DNA from: Thermoguttaceae bacterium
Lineage (GTDB): Bacteria > Planctomycetota > Planctomycetia > Pirellulales > Thermoguttaceae
Direction: 5' to 3'
NCBI GenBank assembly: GCA_017407125.1
Contig: JAFQXE010000046.1
Location: 1-37,661 of the forward strand
Length of the DNA: 37,661 nucleotides
Below are positions 15,311 to 24,284 of this stretch, one piece after another (position 1 is the first letter of the stretch; every line of letters begins with the position of its first letter). The notes under the pieces are model-generated. The model saw only the letters and a program-made list of their open reading frames with translations, was not told the DNA's origin and did not search any database. A program made the translations under genes and the position numbers.

Positions 15311-17584
15311 ATGGCAAAAGAGATGTTGTTTTCTGTCGTCTGTCCAACCTGCGAGGCGAGAATTGGAGTTCATGACAAGAGATTAATTAATCAGCTTGTA
15401 CAGTGTCCAAAATGCGGCAGTATTGTGCTGCTTTCGCCGCCAAAAGGTTACGCAAAGAGCGAGGATTCGACTCAGGAAACAAACGAAAAACAGGAAAAGG
15501 TTACTCCGCCGCCAGAGGTTAAAAGGACGCAACCATTTTCTGGAAATAAGGATACGAACGAAATAGCTCCGCCGAACCAATCTCCGCCTGTGGTTTCCAA
15601 AGCTCCGTCTGTTCCTGTCCCGCCGCCAGCATCTATTCCCGTTCCGCCGCCTGTTTCCATTCCAGAACCGATTGCGCCGGAATCGCTTATGCCAGAACCT
15701 ATGTCGCCAGGTGGATTTAGCTCCAGCTCCTCTTCTGACGGTAAGAGTTTTTCTCAACGAGTTGGCTCCCTGTCAGATAAACTGCCTTCATGGACGCCGT
15801 ATGTCGTTATTGGAACAGGCATTATAGCATTAATTGCGATGTTTGCTCTCTTCTTTTTAACCTCTACTAAAAAAGAAGCGAATAACAACAACCCGCCGAC
15901 TGCAGAAAATATCAATTCTCAGCAAGTTAAAGAAAATAAAGAAAATGTTGCTGATGAACCAATACAAAATGAGGATGATAGCAAAAATAAAAAAGAAATA
16001 ACAAACGATAGTAATGCGTCAGATATTGAGAATGTGGCGACTGACAAAAATGACGCGAATCTTCCTGTTGAAGAAGCTGTGAAGAATAGTGAAGATATAA
16101 CGCCGGAAAATGAAAAGACTGATGGCTCTGCGTTGCCTGAAGATAAAATAGACAATAATGAAGAAGAAAATTTAAATAATGAGTCAGTAGAAAACGTTGA
16201 TAATATTAGCGATATCGAAGAAGCTGAGCCGCAACCAGAAGAGAACGCTGAAGACGACAATCCTTTTCAGGAAGTCGATCAAGATCCTGACGTCGATCCA
16301 GAGCAAACCGAGCCCGAAATGGAAAATCCGGATGCAAACGATGACGGGGCTGCGGTTGAAAATGACATAACCCCTGACAACGCAATCGATAATGTCTCTA
16401 ATCCAGAAGCCGAGTCAGCAGAGGACGGTAACTCTGATTCGGAATTGTCCCCCATTCCCGGATTGGATTTAAAGTTGAAGTCGATTACGATTCGAGAGCA
16501 AAAGTTGTCTCAATGTCTACAGACGATTCGCGAGTTGGGGGCGCTGCCGATCGAAGTGAATTGGGATTCTCTCCGTCGAAATGGCGTAAATGCAGACGAT
16601 AAAATTTCGTGGTCTGGAAAAGACGTTACTATTCAAGCCGTTTTGTCGGAAGTGTTGGCTCAACGAGGGTTAATGTTCAAAATTAATGCAGAGGAAAAAA
16701 TTGTTTTTGTTCCGCGTGTAAGTGTAAACGCTCGTTCAGATTCAAACGTCAATTCCGGCAATCAGGGCGGTTCTGCGATGGTCAAGGCTATGTACAGCGT
16801 TTCCGACCTCGTGGGGCAGTCTCCTGAAAAAACGGTGGCGTTGATTAAGTCCATTCGGGAATTTTTGTGCCCTGGCGACTGGAAAGAAGTAGGGGGAGCA
16901 GGAACAATTGCTTCCTCCGGCGGCGGCAGCATAATGATAACGCAATCTCAGCAAAACCAGTGGATTATTGCCGATTTTCTGGATCGTCTTCGTCTGGCGC
17001 GTCGCTTGGCTCCGCTGTATAACAGAGACGCGTCATTAGAACCGATGTCTGTTCGCGCTCAAAGCGCCTTGAAGCGAAACGTTGGAATTAACTTTCAGCC
17101 GACGGCGGATTTGAAAACCGCGTTGTCGGAAATCGGTCAGAGAATCAGCGTCAATATTTTATTGGACGAGGCGTCTTTGAAAATAGCCGGCATATCCGCT
17201 CAGTTTCCGATTTCTTTTGACGCTCGCGAGATGTCGTTGGAGGAAACCTTCAATCGGATTCAGGAAGAAACCGGTTTGACGTATTTGGCGCAAACGCCCA
17301 ATTCGTTTATTGTAACTACTCCTGACGGCATGAAATCCATGATGTCAGTTGAATTCTATCCGATTTCCGATCTGGTTAACATTGGATTGACGCCAACGGT
17401 TTTAATGGAGCAAATCGTCAAGTTTGAACCGAAAACCTGGAAATCTCAGGACGCCGCCAGTTTTGGTCTGATTGATTACGATGCGAATTCCGATTGTCTG
17501 ATTGTTCGTCAGTCCCTGTCAGTTCTTTCTAAAATTACTGAGTTGCTGACGCAGCTTCGGGCGCGCTTGAAACAAAAGGGGTAA
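15311..17584 (+). CDS. Zinc-ribbon, single-pass membrane protein with STN/secretin-like domains
   Basis: 757 residues. The N-terminus is a zinc ribbon with CPTC (11-14) and CPKC (32-35), followed by a Pro-rich linker, one transmembrane helix (about 162-184, YVVIGTGIIALIAMFALFFL), a ~200-residue Asn/Asp/Glu-rich acidic stretch, then two domains that resemble secretin short N-terminal (STN) folds (~384-470, LKSITIREQKLSQCLQTIREL; ~595-675, LKTALSEIGQRISVNILLDE). The ribbon should be cytoplasmic and the STN-like part periplasmic. Function unknown. I place the start at ATG 15311; a GTG six codons upstream overlaps the TATAAT at 15296-15301. If that box is the promoter, the message is nearly leaderless. 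Unlike true secretins, no pore domain follows. Confidence 0.65.
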   Translation: MAKEMLFSVVCPTCEARIGVHDKRLINQLVQCPKCGSIVLLSPPKGYAKSEDSTQETNEKQEKVTPPPEVKRTQPFSGNKDTNEIAPPNQSPPVVSKAPSVPVPPPASIPVPPPVSIPEPIAPESLMPEPMSPGGFSSSSSSDGKSFSQRVGSLSDKLPSWTPYVVIGTGIIALIAMFALFFLTSTKKEANNNNPPTAENINSQQVKENKENVADEPIQNEDDSKNKKEITNDSNASDIENVATDKNDANLPVEEAVKNSEDITPENEKTDGSALPEDKIDNNEEENLNNESVENVDNISDIEEAEPQPEENAEDDNPFQEVDQDPDVDPEQTEPEMENPDANDDGAAVENDITPDNAIDNVSNPEAESAEDGNSDSELSPIPGLDLKLKSITIREQKLSQCLQTIRELGALPIEVNWDSLRRNGVNADDKISWSGKDVTIQAVLSEVLAQRGLMFKINAEEKIVFVPRVSVNARSDSNVNSGNQGGSAMVKAMYSVSDLVGQSPEKTVALIKSIREFLCPGDWKEVGGAGTIASSGGGSIMITQSQQNQWIIADFLDRLRLARRLAPLYNRDASLEPMSVRAQSALKRNVGINFQPTADLKTALSEIGQRISVNILLDEASLKIAGISAQFPISFDAREMSLEETFNRIQEETGLTYLAQTPNSFIVTTPDGMKSMMSVEFYPISDLVNIGLTPTVLMEQIVKFEPKTWKSQDAASFGLIDYDANSDCLIVRQSLSVLSKITELLTQLRARLKQKG

Positions 17585-17623
17585 AGCTCTCTGCTCCCCT
17601 ATTCCAAAATGGCAGTTTTTCTG

Positions 17624-17675
17624 TATAATAGATTAACGTCGTTCGACAGATAGTTTTAAGAAAAACGGAACGACG
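17624..17675 (+). promoter_or_regulatory. Promoter -10 and 5'-terminal hairpin of the aconitase gene
   Basis: TATAAT at 17624-17629, with no convincing -35 box, is followed after 7 bases by a perfect 8-bp stem CGTCGTTC (17637-17644) / GAACGACG (17668-17675). The predicted mRNA would begin at or beside this hairpin, which could protect the 5' end or serve as a regulatory site. Confidence 0.5.
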
Positions 17676-17706
17676 CAATCGGTACATTTTACCCATTAAT
17701 CCTGCC

Positions 17707-20382
17707 ATGCCTTATACTAACAGCAAATCCACATTGACCGTTGGCAAGACAACGGCAACAATTTATCGCCTTGATTCCCTGGGCGTCAATATTGACGCTC
17801 TGCCGTATTCGATTCGCATTCTTCTGGAAAACGCATTGAGAAACTGTGACGATTTTGAAGTTACGGAAAAAGACGTTCTCAATATCGCGTCGTGGAAACC
17901 CGGATTTACGCCGATGGAAATTCCGTTCAAGCCGGCGCGGGTGATTCTTCAGGACTTTACCGGCGTTCCGTGCGTTGTCGACCTTGCTGCGATGCGAAAC
18001 GCGATGAACCGTTTGGGCGGGAACCCCGATAAAATCAACCCGCTCGTTCCCGTTGATCTGGTTATCGACCATTCCGTTCAGACGGATTATTTCGGAACGG
18101 ATACAGCCTTGCAGGACAACCTGAAAATGGAGTTTCACCGCAACAAAGAGCGTTACGAATTCCTTCGCTGGGGTCAGCAGGCGTTCCAGAATTTCCGCAT
18201 TGTTCCGCCGTCGTCGGGAATCATTCATCAGGTCAATCTGGAATACCTCGCCAAAGGCGTGTTTGTCAAACAGATTGACGGGGAAAACGTTGCTGTGGTT
18301 GATACCGTCGTTGGAACGGACAGTCACACCGTTATGATTAACGGCTTGGGCGTTTTAGGCTGGGGCGTCGGCGGCATTGAAGCGGAAGCCGTCATGCTCG
18401 GTCAGCCGCTGTACATGCTCTTGCCGGAAGTTGTCGGCGTTGAACTGACGGGAACGCTGCGTCCGGAAATCACCGCAACGGACGTCGTTTTGACGATTAC
18501 CAACCTGTTACGAAAAGTCGGCGTTGTCGGCAAGTTCGTTGAGTTCTTTGGAGAAGGCGTTCAGACCATGAAACTGGCAGACAGAGCCGTTATCGCCAAC
18601 ATGGGGCCGGAATACGGCGCCACGATGGGATTCTTCCCGACAGACGACAAGACGATTGAATTTCTCCGTCAGACGGGACGCAGCGAAGAAGAAGTCGCTT
18701 TTGTCGAAGCTTATACGAAAGAGCAAAAGCTGTTCCGATCGTCCGACGCGCCGACGCCGCAGTACACGAAAGTTGTAACGCTCGATTTGTCAACCGTCGA
18801 ACCTTGTTTGGCGGGCCCGAAACGACCGCAGGACAAAGTTCTTCTGTTCGACATGCAATCGACGTTCAAAGCTGCCCTGACCGCTCCTGTGACAGAACGA
18901 GGTTTCGGTCTGGACGAAGCGGACGCTGCCAGAATCGAGTCAAACGAGAATCAGCTCGGGCACGGCTGTGTTACAATTGCTGCGATTACGTCCTGCACCA
19001 ACACATCCAGCCCGTCCGTTATGCTCGGCGCTGGTCTGCTGGCGAAAAAAGCGGTGGAAAAAGGACTCAAAACCAAACCGTGGGTGAAGACATCCTTGGG
19101 ACCCGGTTCTCGCGCTGTTACAGATTATCTGAAAAAAGCCGGACTGATGGACGCCTTTAACGCGCTGGGATTCCAGACCGTCGGGTATGGCTGCCTGACC
19201 TGCATTGGCAATTCAGGTCCTCTTCCCGAACCGGTTGCAAAGCAAGTGACAGACAACAATCTCGTCGCCGCCGCCGTCGTGTCCGCCAACCGCAACTTTG
19301 AAGGGCGCGTCAATCCGCTGGTCAAAGCGAATTTCCTCGCCTCGCCGGCTCTGGTCGTCGCCTACGCGATTGCGGGTACGGTCAATATCAATCTTGTAAC
19401 AGATCCGCTGGGAACCGACAAATACGGGAACCATGTTTACCTCAAAGACCTCTGGCCGACTCGAGAAGAAATCGACGCTCTGACCGCTCAAACCGTTCAG
19501 CCGGACATGTTCCTCAAAGCGTACGCCAACGTTTTTGAAGGGTCGGACGAATGGAAAGCCGTCCAGTCGCCGTCGGGCAGCTTGTTCCCGTGGAATCTGG
19601 ACAGCGTCTATATTCAGGAACCGCCGTTCCTGGCAGAAATGACCGCTCAACCGGAACCGCTCAAGCCGATTAACGGCGCGCGCGTTCTGCTGGCGCTGGG
19701 CGATTCGATTACGACTGACCACATTTCCCCGGCGGGAAACATTAAGGCGGACTCGCCTGCTGGAAAGTATCTGCAAGAGCATGGCGTTGAGCCAAAAGAA
19801 TTCAACTCCTACGGCAGCCGCCGCGGCGCTGACAAGGTCATGACTCGCGGGACGTTTGCCAACATCCGCATTCGCAACTTTATCGCTCCCGGTACGGAAG
19901 GCGGATGGAGCCGATATCTGCCCGACGGAAAAGACGCTCCTGCGATTTCCGTTTACGACGCCGCTGTCAAATACAAGCAGGCGGGAATCCCTCTGATTGT
20001 TTTGGCGGGAGCGGAATACGGAACCGGTTCCAGCCGGGACTGGGCGGCAAAGGGCACGTCGCTGCTGGGCGTTCGCGCTGTTATCGCCGCCAGCTTTGAA
20101 CGAATTCACCGCTCAAACCTCGTCGGAATGGGAATTCTGCCATTACAGTTCAAACCGGGGCAGACGTGGCAGTCTCTCGGCTTGACCGGCGAAGAAACCT
20201 TCGACCTGGGCGACGTCTCGAACCTGACGCCGCAATGCGATTTGACTGTAACAGCAACCGCTGCAGACGGCAAACAGACGAAGTTCGATGTAACAGTCAG
20301 AATCGACACGCCAGTTGAAATCGTCTATTTCAAAAACGGCGGCATTCTCCAGACAGTTTTAAGAAAACTCGCTAACAACTAG
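17707..20382 (+). CDS. acnA: Aconitate hydratase (AcnA/IRP1 type)
   Basis: This enzyme interconverts citrate and isocitrate via cis-aconitate in the TCA cycle. It is 891 residues, the standard length for the AcnA family. The [4Fe-4S] cluster cysteines are present in AITSCTNTSSPSVML and in GYGCLTCIGNSGPL, together with DSHTVMINGLGVLGWGVGGIEAE and the swivel-domain motifs NSYGSRRGADKVMTRGTFAN and GAEYGTGSSRDWAAKG. It stands alone between the STN-like membrane protein and a convergent SHD1 gene, with its own hairpin leader and a strong terminator. No Shine-Dalgarno is seen; the start context is CTGCCATG. Confidence 0.97.
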   Translation: MPYTNSKSTLTVGKTTATIYRLDSLGVNIDALPYSIRILLENALRNCDDFEVTEKDVLNIASWKPGFTPMEIPFKPARVILQDFTGVPCVVDLAAMRNAMNRLGGNPDKINPLVPVDLVIDHSVQTDYFGTDTALQDNLKMEFHRNKERYEFLRWGQQAFQNFRIVPPSSGIIHQVNLEYLAKGVFVKQIDGENVAVVDTVVGTDSHTVMINGLGVLGWGVGGIEAEAVMLGQPLYMLLPEVVGVELTGTLRPEITATDVVLTITNLLRKVGVVGKFVEFFGEGVQTMKLADRAVIANMGPEYGATMGFFPTDDKTIEFLRQTGRSEEEVAFVEAYTKEQKLFRSSDAPTPQYTKVVTLDLSTVEPCLAGPKRPQDKVLLFDMQSTFKAALTAPVTERGFGLDEADAARIESNENQLGHGCVTIAAITSCTNTSSPSVMLGAGLLAKKAVEKGLKTKPWVKTSLGPGSRAVTDYLKKAGLMDAFNALGFQTVGYGCLTCIGNSGPLPEPVAKQVTDNNLVAAAVVSANRNFEGRVNPLVKANFLASPALVVAYAIAGTVNINLVTDPLGTDKYGNHVYLKDLWPTREEIDALTAQTVQPDMFLKAYANVFEGSDEWKAVQSPSGSLFPWNLDSVYIQEPPFLAEMTAQPEPLKPINGARVLLALGDSITTDHISPAGNIKADSPAGKYLQEHGVEPKEFNSYGSRRGADKVMTRGTFANIRIRNFIAPGTEGGWSRYLPDGKDAPAISVYDAAVKYKQAGIPLIVLAGAEYGTGSSRDWAAKGTSLLGVRAVIAASFERIHRSNLVGMGILPLQFKPGQTWQSLGLTGEETFDLGDVSNLTPQCDLTVTATAADGKQTKFDVTVRIDTPVEIVYFKNGGILQTVLRKLANN

Positions 20383-20425
20383 AGTTTTAAGTTGTGATTA
20401 TTCGAAAGAAGCAAATCTAAAAAAC

Positions 20426-20457
20426 AAGCGAGAGGAACTCAAACTCCTCTCGCTTTT
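20426..20457. terminator. Bidirectional terminator after acnA
   Basis: Perfect 11-bp stem AAGCGAGAGGA/TCCTCTCGCTT with an 8-base loop. It has TTTT on the plus side and, read on the minus strand, TTGTTTTTTAG, so it serves both acnA and the convergent SHD1 gene. Confidence 0.85.
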
Positions 20458-20469
20458 GCGTTGTCACAA

Positions 20470-21732
20470 TTATTTCTTTTTGTCTTGTTCATCATCGTCT
20501 TCCAGACCAAAGAAACGGCGGCTTTCCGCGGCGTCTTCCTGCAGCGATTCCAGATCCTGAACGTCAACCGCCATTTTGCCCGGTCGATTATCGAATGGTT
20601 CACTTGGCGGCTGCGGTCGCGGAGCATTTTGTTCCGGCTTGACTTGTCCGCCGCCGTTAGGTTTCTCGGTTTCCGCTTTGGATTGAGGATCTTCGTCTAC
20701 TACTACCTGATGATATTCCAATCCGGTTCCCTGACAAACAGGACACGGTACAAAGTTTTTCCCCTTGCATACGTTGCATGGGATAATTTGACGCACTGGT
20801 TCAGTGATTTTCTCGCCGTTGTGATGTCTTTTGGTTTTGTTGATGTAAATCGTTACTCTTCCGCCAGAACAGTTTTTATTGGGACACTCGACCTTTCCCG
20901 TTCCTTTGCATTTTACGCAAATAGGGAATTCGTACGGTTGATATCCATCGATTTGAAACCATGTGCATTTGAACATCTCTTGCGCTGTTCCCTCTGGACA
21001 TTTTTCAAACATCCAGCCCTTCTTTGGGTCGAACGGCGACTTGTCTTGTTGAGTAACTTTACTTGCCAGTTCCGCAATTCTGCTTTGCACATTGGGAGGA
21101 ATAAAAATGTTGCGAGAATTGGCTTCTACAATCAATTTATGAAGGTTGTGTTTAAGCGCCGGATTAGCGCCCCCTAATACGTAGGCTTTTTGATAATTCG
21201 CGAACGCTTCCGGATACTTCTCCTGTAACACGCATAACGTCCCCATATTCAGTAGAACGCTGGGATTGTCAGGACTGATTCTCTGACAGCGCATTAAATG
21301 CTGTTGAGCGTGTAAATAATCTTTCTTTTTAAAAATAAATATCAGAGCCAACGTGTAATCCGGTTCCAGTTTTGTCGGGTCGTTATTACGAACTTCAATT
21401 ATGGCGTCGTACGCCTCGCGGCTGCCGAGATCCAAATTACTAACAGCAGAAAAGATCGCGCTCTGGGTAACGCTTTGCGTTGGCTGAGCGCTCGCAGGTT
21501 TGGCGCCAAGCCCCATAATATATTCCTGATCCTCTTTCGACAGGTTTTTCAGAGAAACTACAATCGTTTTCCCGGACGGCGTTTGAAGTTTTACCTTCGG
21601 CTCGCCGTCTTGTATAAGACTTACGAAATCTGCTGTTACTTTTTTCCCTTTAGCGTCAGTCCACGTACGGGCGCTGGCGATACTCATCATCGCGGCAGCG
21701 ATTATCACGGCAGAAATAATATATTGCTTCAT
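20470..21732 (-). CDS. Exported SHD1-TPR-DnaJ zinc finger protein, function unknown
   Basis: 420 residues from ATG 21732, chosen because it has a Shine-Dalgarno AAGGA and a clean signal peptide ending ASA (residue ~21); a longer frame starts at 21774 but adds no recognisable sequence. Residues ~22-75 match the SLA1 homology domain 1 (RTWTDAKGKKVTADFVSL, KTIVVSLKNLSKEDQEYI), abundant in planctomycetes. A TPR-like helical region spans ~105-225. Near 280-360 are CXXC pairs in the DnaJ zinc-finger style (CVKCKGTGKVECPNKNCSG; CNVCKGKNFVPCPVCQGTG), here in an exported protein. The Pro/Asp/Glu-rich tail is disordered. It has its own promoter. Confidence 0.75.
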   Translation of the reverse strand: MKQYIISAVIIAAAMMSIASARTWTDAKGKKVTADFVSLIQDGEPKVKLQTPSGKTIVVSLKNLSKEDQEYIMGLGAKPASAQPTQSVTQSAIFSAVSNLDLGSREAYDAIIEVRNNDPTKLEPDYTLALIFIFKKKDYLHAQQHLMRCQRISPDNPSVLLNMGTLCVLQEKYPEAFANYQKAYVLGGANPALKHNLHKLIVEANSRNIFIPPNVQSRIAELASKVTQQDKSPFDPKKGWMFEKCPEGTAQEMFKCTWFQIDGYQPYEFPICVKCKGTGKVECPNKNCSGGRVTIYINKTKRHHNGEKITEPVRQIIPCNVCKGKNFVPCPVCQGTGLEYHQVVVDEDPQSKAETEKPNGGGQVKPEQNAPRPQPPSEPFDNRPGKMAVDVQDLESLQEDAAESRRFFGLEDDDEQDKKK

Positions 21733-21793
21733 ATAAAATCCTTGAGCAAGATTTGTATGCTGATAAATCGTCAAATTGACGAAAGCCCTATAT

Positions 21794-21843
21794 TTACATA
21801 AATCTATGTAATAAAATTATAATCGCCCTTGAGAAATAGTCAA
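21794..21843 (-). promoter_or_regulatory. Promoter and start-site palindrome of the SHD1 gene
   Basis: On the minus strand TTGACT (21838-21843), 16 bp, TATAAT (21816-21821). A palindrome TTACATA/TATGTAA (21794-21811) overlaps the expected transcription start, and a second, CGTCAA/TTGACG (21769-21781), lies in the leader. Either could be an operator or a 5' mRNA hairpin. Confidence 0.7.
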
Positions 21844-21880
21844 GAGGTGGACTACGATTATATTGTAGAATTTATTTGTT

Positions 21881-23065
21881 TTAAATCACCCGGCACAGGA
21901 AGCACTTTAAATAGTCGGTTTCCGGGCAGGAGTCCAGAACGGGGTGATCGGGAGCGGCGCCGCGCTGCTGAAGGATTTGGATGCGTCTGCCTGCCTGTGA
22001 CGCCGCGCCGTGAAGCATGTCGAAAAAGTCTTCCCGACGAACGGAGCCGGTGCAGGAGCATGTTACAAGAAATCCGCCGGGAGCGACGCACGAGATTCCC
22101 AGCTTGTTGAGATAATGGTATCCGCGAAGGGCTTCCTGAACAGAACGTTTTCCCTGCGCGAATTTGGGAGGATCGAGAACGACTCCGCCGAACGTCTTCC
22201 CTTCGGACTTGAACTGTTCCAGAATCTGGAACGAGTCGCCCTGCAGCGTTTCGATATTCTCGACCGCGTTGAGCTGAGCGTTCTTTTTGACCTGTTCGAG
22301 GGCTTTGGCGCTGGAGTCGCAAGCCAGACAGGAAACGGCGCCAGCCTGCGCCGCGGCAATCGAAAATCCGCCGTGATAGCAAAACATATCCAAAACCGTT
22401 TTCCCTTTGAACAGTTCAGCCGCCGCCAAGCGGTTTTCACGCTGATCGAGATAGAACCCGGTTTTCTGTCCGCCTAAAAGCTGAATCTCGTATTTGATTC
22501 CCCCTGACTGAATTACCATCGTTTCCGGAACCGGATCGCCGAAAACGCGGTCAGCTGTCAGTTCCTCCGGAGCGCCTTCCCGACGTGCCATGGCGGGTTC
22601 CGTCGTCGCGATAACGGTTTTCGCGCCAGTTAGATTTTGGAGAATTTGGGCAAATTGTTCCGCGCGCAACAAAATTCCTAAACTCGTCGCCTGCATGACA
22701 AGAACGTCTTCGTACTTGTCGACAATCAAGCCGGACAGAGCGTCCCCTTCGGAGTTAATCAGACGAGTCGCCTGAGAGAAATATCCCAGCTCTTTTCTCA
22801 AATCAATCGCAGTCGAAATCCGTTTCGTCCAAAAGGCGTCGTCTAAAGATTCCGATTCGTTCCACGTATACAACCGTACACGAATCTTGCTGTGAGAGTT
22901 GTACAACCCGCGGGCGAAGAATCGTCCTTTGTCGGAGTAGACGTCAACGACGCTGCCATCTGATGGGGCATTGGACTTATCGATTAATTCCAGAGAACCG
23001 TCGAGAATCCAGGGATGACCGCCCAGCAGGGCGCGGAGCTTGTTTGGTTTGAGAGTAACGCGCAT
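21881..23065 (-). CDS. rlmI: Class I SAM-dependent rRNA methyltransferase (RlmI/YccW family)
   Basis: 394 residues, the typical length for RlmI, which methylates C5 of a cytosine in 23S rRNA (C1962 in E. coli). The N-terminus is a PUA-type domain (LKPNKLRALLGGHPWILDGSL), followed by a central EEHEE-like region and a Rossmann methyltransferase with VLDMFCYHGGFSIAAAQAG (SAM binding), VVLDPPKFAQG (catalytic DPPKF motif) and CSCTGSVRREDF. It is downstream of fba on the same strand, 102 bp away, separated by a large hairpin of heptamer arrays that ends about 12 bp before its start. No Shine-Dalgarno is visible. The exact target base is inferred from family only. Confidence 0.88.
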   Translation of the reverse strand: MRVTLKPNKLRALLGGHPWILDGSLELIDKSNAPSDGSVVDVYSDKGRFFARGLYNSHSKIRVRLYTWNESESLDDAFWTKRISTAIDLRKELGYFSQATRLINSEGDALSGLIVDKYEDVLVMQATSLGILLRAEQFAQILQNLTGAKTVIATTEPAMARREGAPEELTADRVFGDPVPETMVIQSGGIKYEIQLLGGQKTGFYLDQRENRLAAAELFKGKTVLDMFCYHGGFSIAAAQAGAVSCLACDSSAKALEQVKKNAQLNAVENIETLQGDSFQILEQFKSEGKTFGGVVLDPPKFAQGKRSVQEALRGYHYLNKLGISCVAPGGFLVTCSCTGSVRREDFFDMLHGAASQAGRRIQILQQRGAAPDHPVLDSCPETDYLKCFLCRVI

Positions 23066-23077
23066 GGGGAGAGAAAA

Positions 23078-23160
23078 GGGAGTAGGGAATAGGGAGTAGG
23101 GAGTAGTATTAATTCGCCGAAGGCGAAGTACTATTCCCTATTCCCCATTCCCTATTCCCT
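23078..23160. repeat. Long hairpin built from GGGAGTA/GGGAATA heptamer arrays
   Basis: The left arm repeats GGGAGTA/GGGAATA with a 7-bp period (23078-23109). The right arm (23128-23160) is its inverted counterpart. At the tip is a second perfect hairpin TTCGCC-GAA-GGCGAA (23113-23127). In fba-rlmI mRNA this would fold into a stem of about 30 bp. It sits between fba and rlmI and may separate their expression. Confidence 0.8.
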
Positions 23161-23167
23161 AAAAAAA

Positions 23168-24145
23168 TTACTTCAGGAATTCGCGAACGCTTTCCAGCTG
23201 TCCGGCGGATCCGAGAACGGTGTTCTTGTGAATGATGTAGTCAGCGTAAGCAGCCATGAATTTCTTTCCTGGCGGGCGCAGATCGAAGTTCTGCGGGTTG
23301 GCGAGGAATTCTTCACGGTGAATGGCGCACCATACCAAACGTCCGTCGGTGTCGATGTTGATCTTGCAGACGCCGAGCTTGGCGGCGGGCAGGTATTCAG
23401 CTTCGTTTACGCCGGAAGCGCCAGCGAGCTGTCCGCCAGCGTTGTTGATGCGCTGTACCCATTCCTGCGGAACGGAAGAGGAGCCGTGCATAACCAACGG
23501 GAAGTTGGCGGGGATGGCTTTCTGGATTTCAGCCAGAACGTCAAAGTGCAGACCCTGTTTGCCAGAGAACTTGAACGCGCCGTGGCTGGTTCCGATAGCA
23601 ACCGCGAGGGAGTCGCAGCCGGAACGATCGATGAATTCAGCAGCGGTGCTGGGGTCGGTCAGTTTAACGGACGCGACGATGTCTTCTTCGACTCCGCCGA
23701 GCTGTCCGAGTTCAGCTTCAACGACGATGCCCTTGTCGTGGGCGCGATCGACAACGCGGCGAGTGATTTCGATGTTCTTTTCGAATTCTTCAGCCGAGGC
23801 GTCAATCATAACGGAGGAATAGAATCCGCTGTCGATGCAGTCGTAGCAGGCTTCTTCGTTGCCGTGATCCAGGTGAACGGCGAAGATGGCTTCCGGGAAA
23901 ACCTGTTCAGCTGAACGAATCAGACCTTCCAGGAATCGCTTGTCGGTATAGGAACGAGCGCCTTTGGAAATCTGAATGATGAACGGAGCGCTTTTAGAAG
24001 CGTCGCTGGGATCTTCGTTCTTGGCGGACTTGCCAAGGTTGCCGCGGAACAGACCGACGATCTGTTCGAGGTTATTGATGTTGTAAGCGCCGATAGCGTA
24101 TTTGCCGTAGGCATGCTTAAACAGTTCGGTGGTGGTTACGATCAT
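23168..24145 (-). CDS. fba: Fructose-bisphosphate aldolase, class II
   Basis: Zinc-dependent aldolase that cleaves fructose 1,6-bisphosphate to glyceraldehyde 3-phosphate and dihydroxyacetone phosphate. 325 residues from ATG 24145, chosen because AGAAGGA lies ~10 bases upstream; a longer reading from 24178 would translate the Shine-Dalgarno itself. Key motifs: FAVHLDHGNEEACYDCI (catalytic Asp and zinc His), VEAELGQLGGVEED, AIGTSHGAFKF (zinc His) and LVMHGSSSVPQEWV. It has a strong promoter with a palindrome at the start site and is probably the first gene of an fba-rlmI unit. Class II subtype could be assigned by alignment. Confidence 0.95.
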   Translation of the reverse strand: MIVTTTELFKHAYGKYAIGAYNINNLEQIVGLFRGNLGKSAKNEDPSDASKSAPFIIQISKGARSYTDKRFLEGLIRSAEQVFPEAIFAVHLDHGNEEACYDCIDSGFYSSVMIDASAEEFEKNIEITRRVVDRAHDKGIVVEAELGQLGGVEEDIVASVKLTDPSTAAEFIDRSGCDSLAVAIGTSHGAFKFSGKQGLHFDVLAEIQKAIPANFPLVMHGSSSVPQEWVQRINNAGGQLAGASGVNEAEYLPAAKLGVCKINIDTDGRLVWCAIHREEFLANPQNFDLRPPGKKFMAAYADYIIHKNTVLGSAGQLESVREFLK

Positions 24146-24234
24146 CTCGATTAATCCTTCTGCGAGGTAGACTCGCAAATAAAGTAAGGAACAAGCCGCG
24201 GCGACAATACGCTTCGCCTGACCGCTCCTTGATA

Positions 24235-24282
24235 CAGTAAATTTACTGCTTCCTATTATATATGCTTTTCTTGAATTGTCAA
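24235..24282 (-). promoter_or_regulatory. Strong promoter and operator-like palindrome of fba
   Basis: On the minus strand TTGACA (24277-24282), 16 bp, TATAAT (24255-24260). The perfect palindrome CAGTAAATTTACTG (24235-24248) covers the expected +1. A heptamer array begins 2 bp beyond the -35 box. Confidence 0.8.
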
Positions 24283-24284
24283 GT

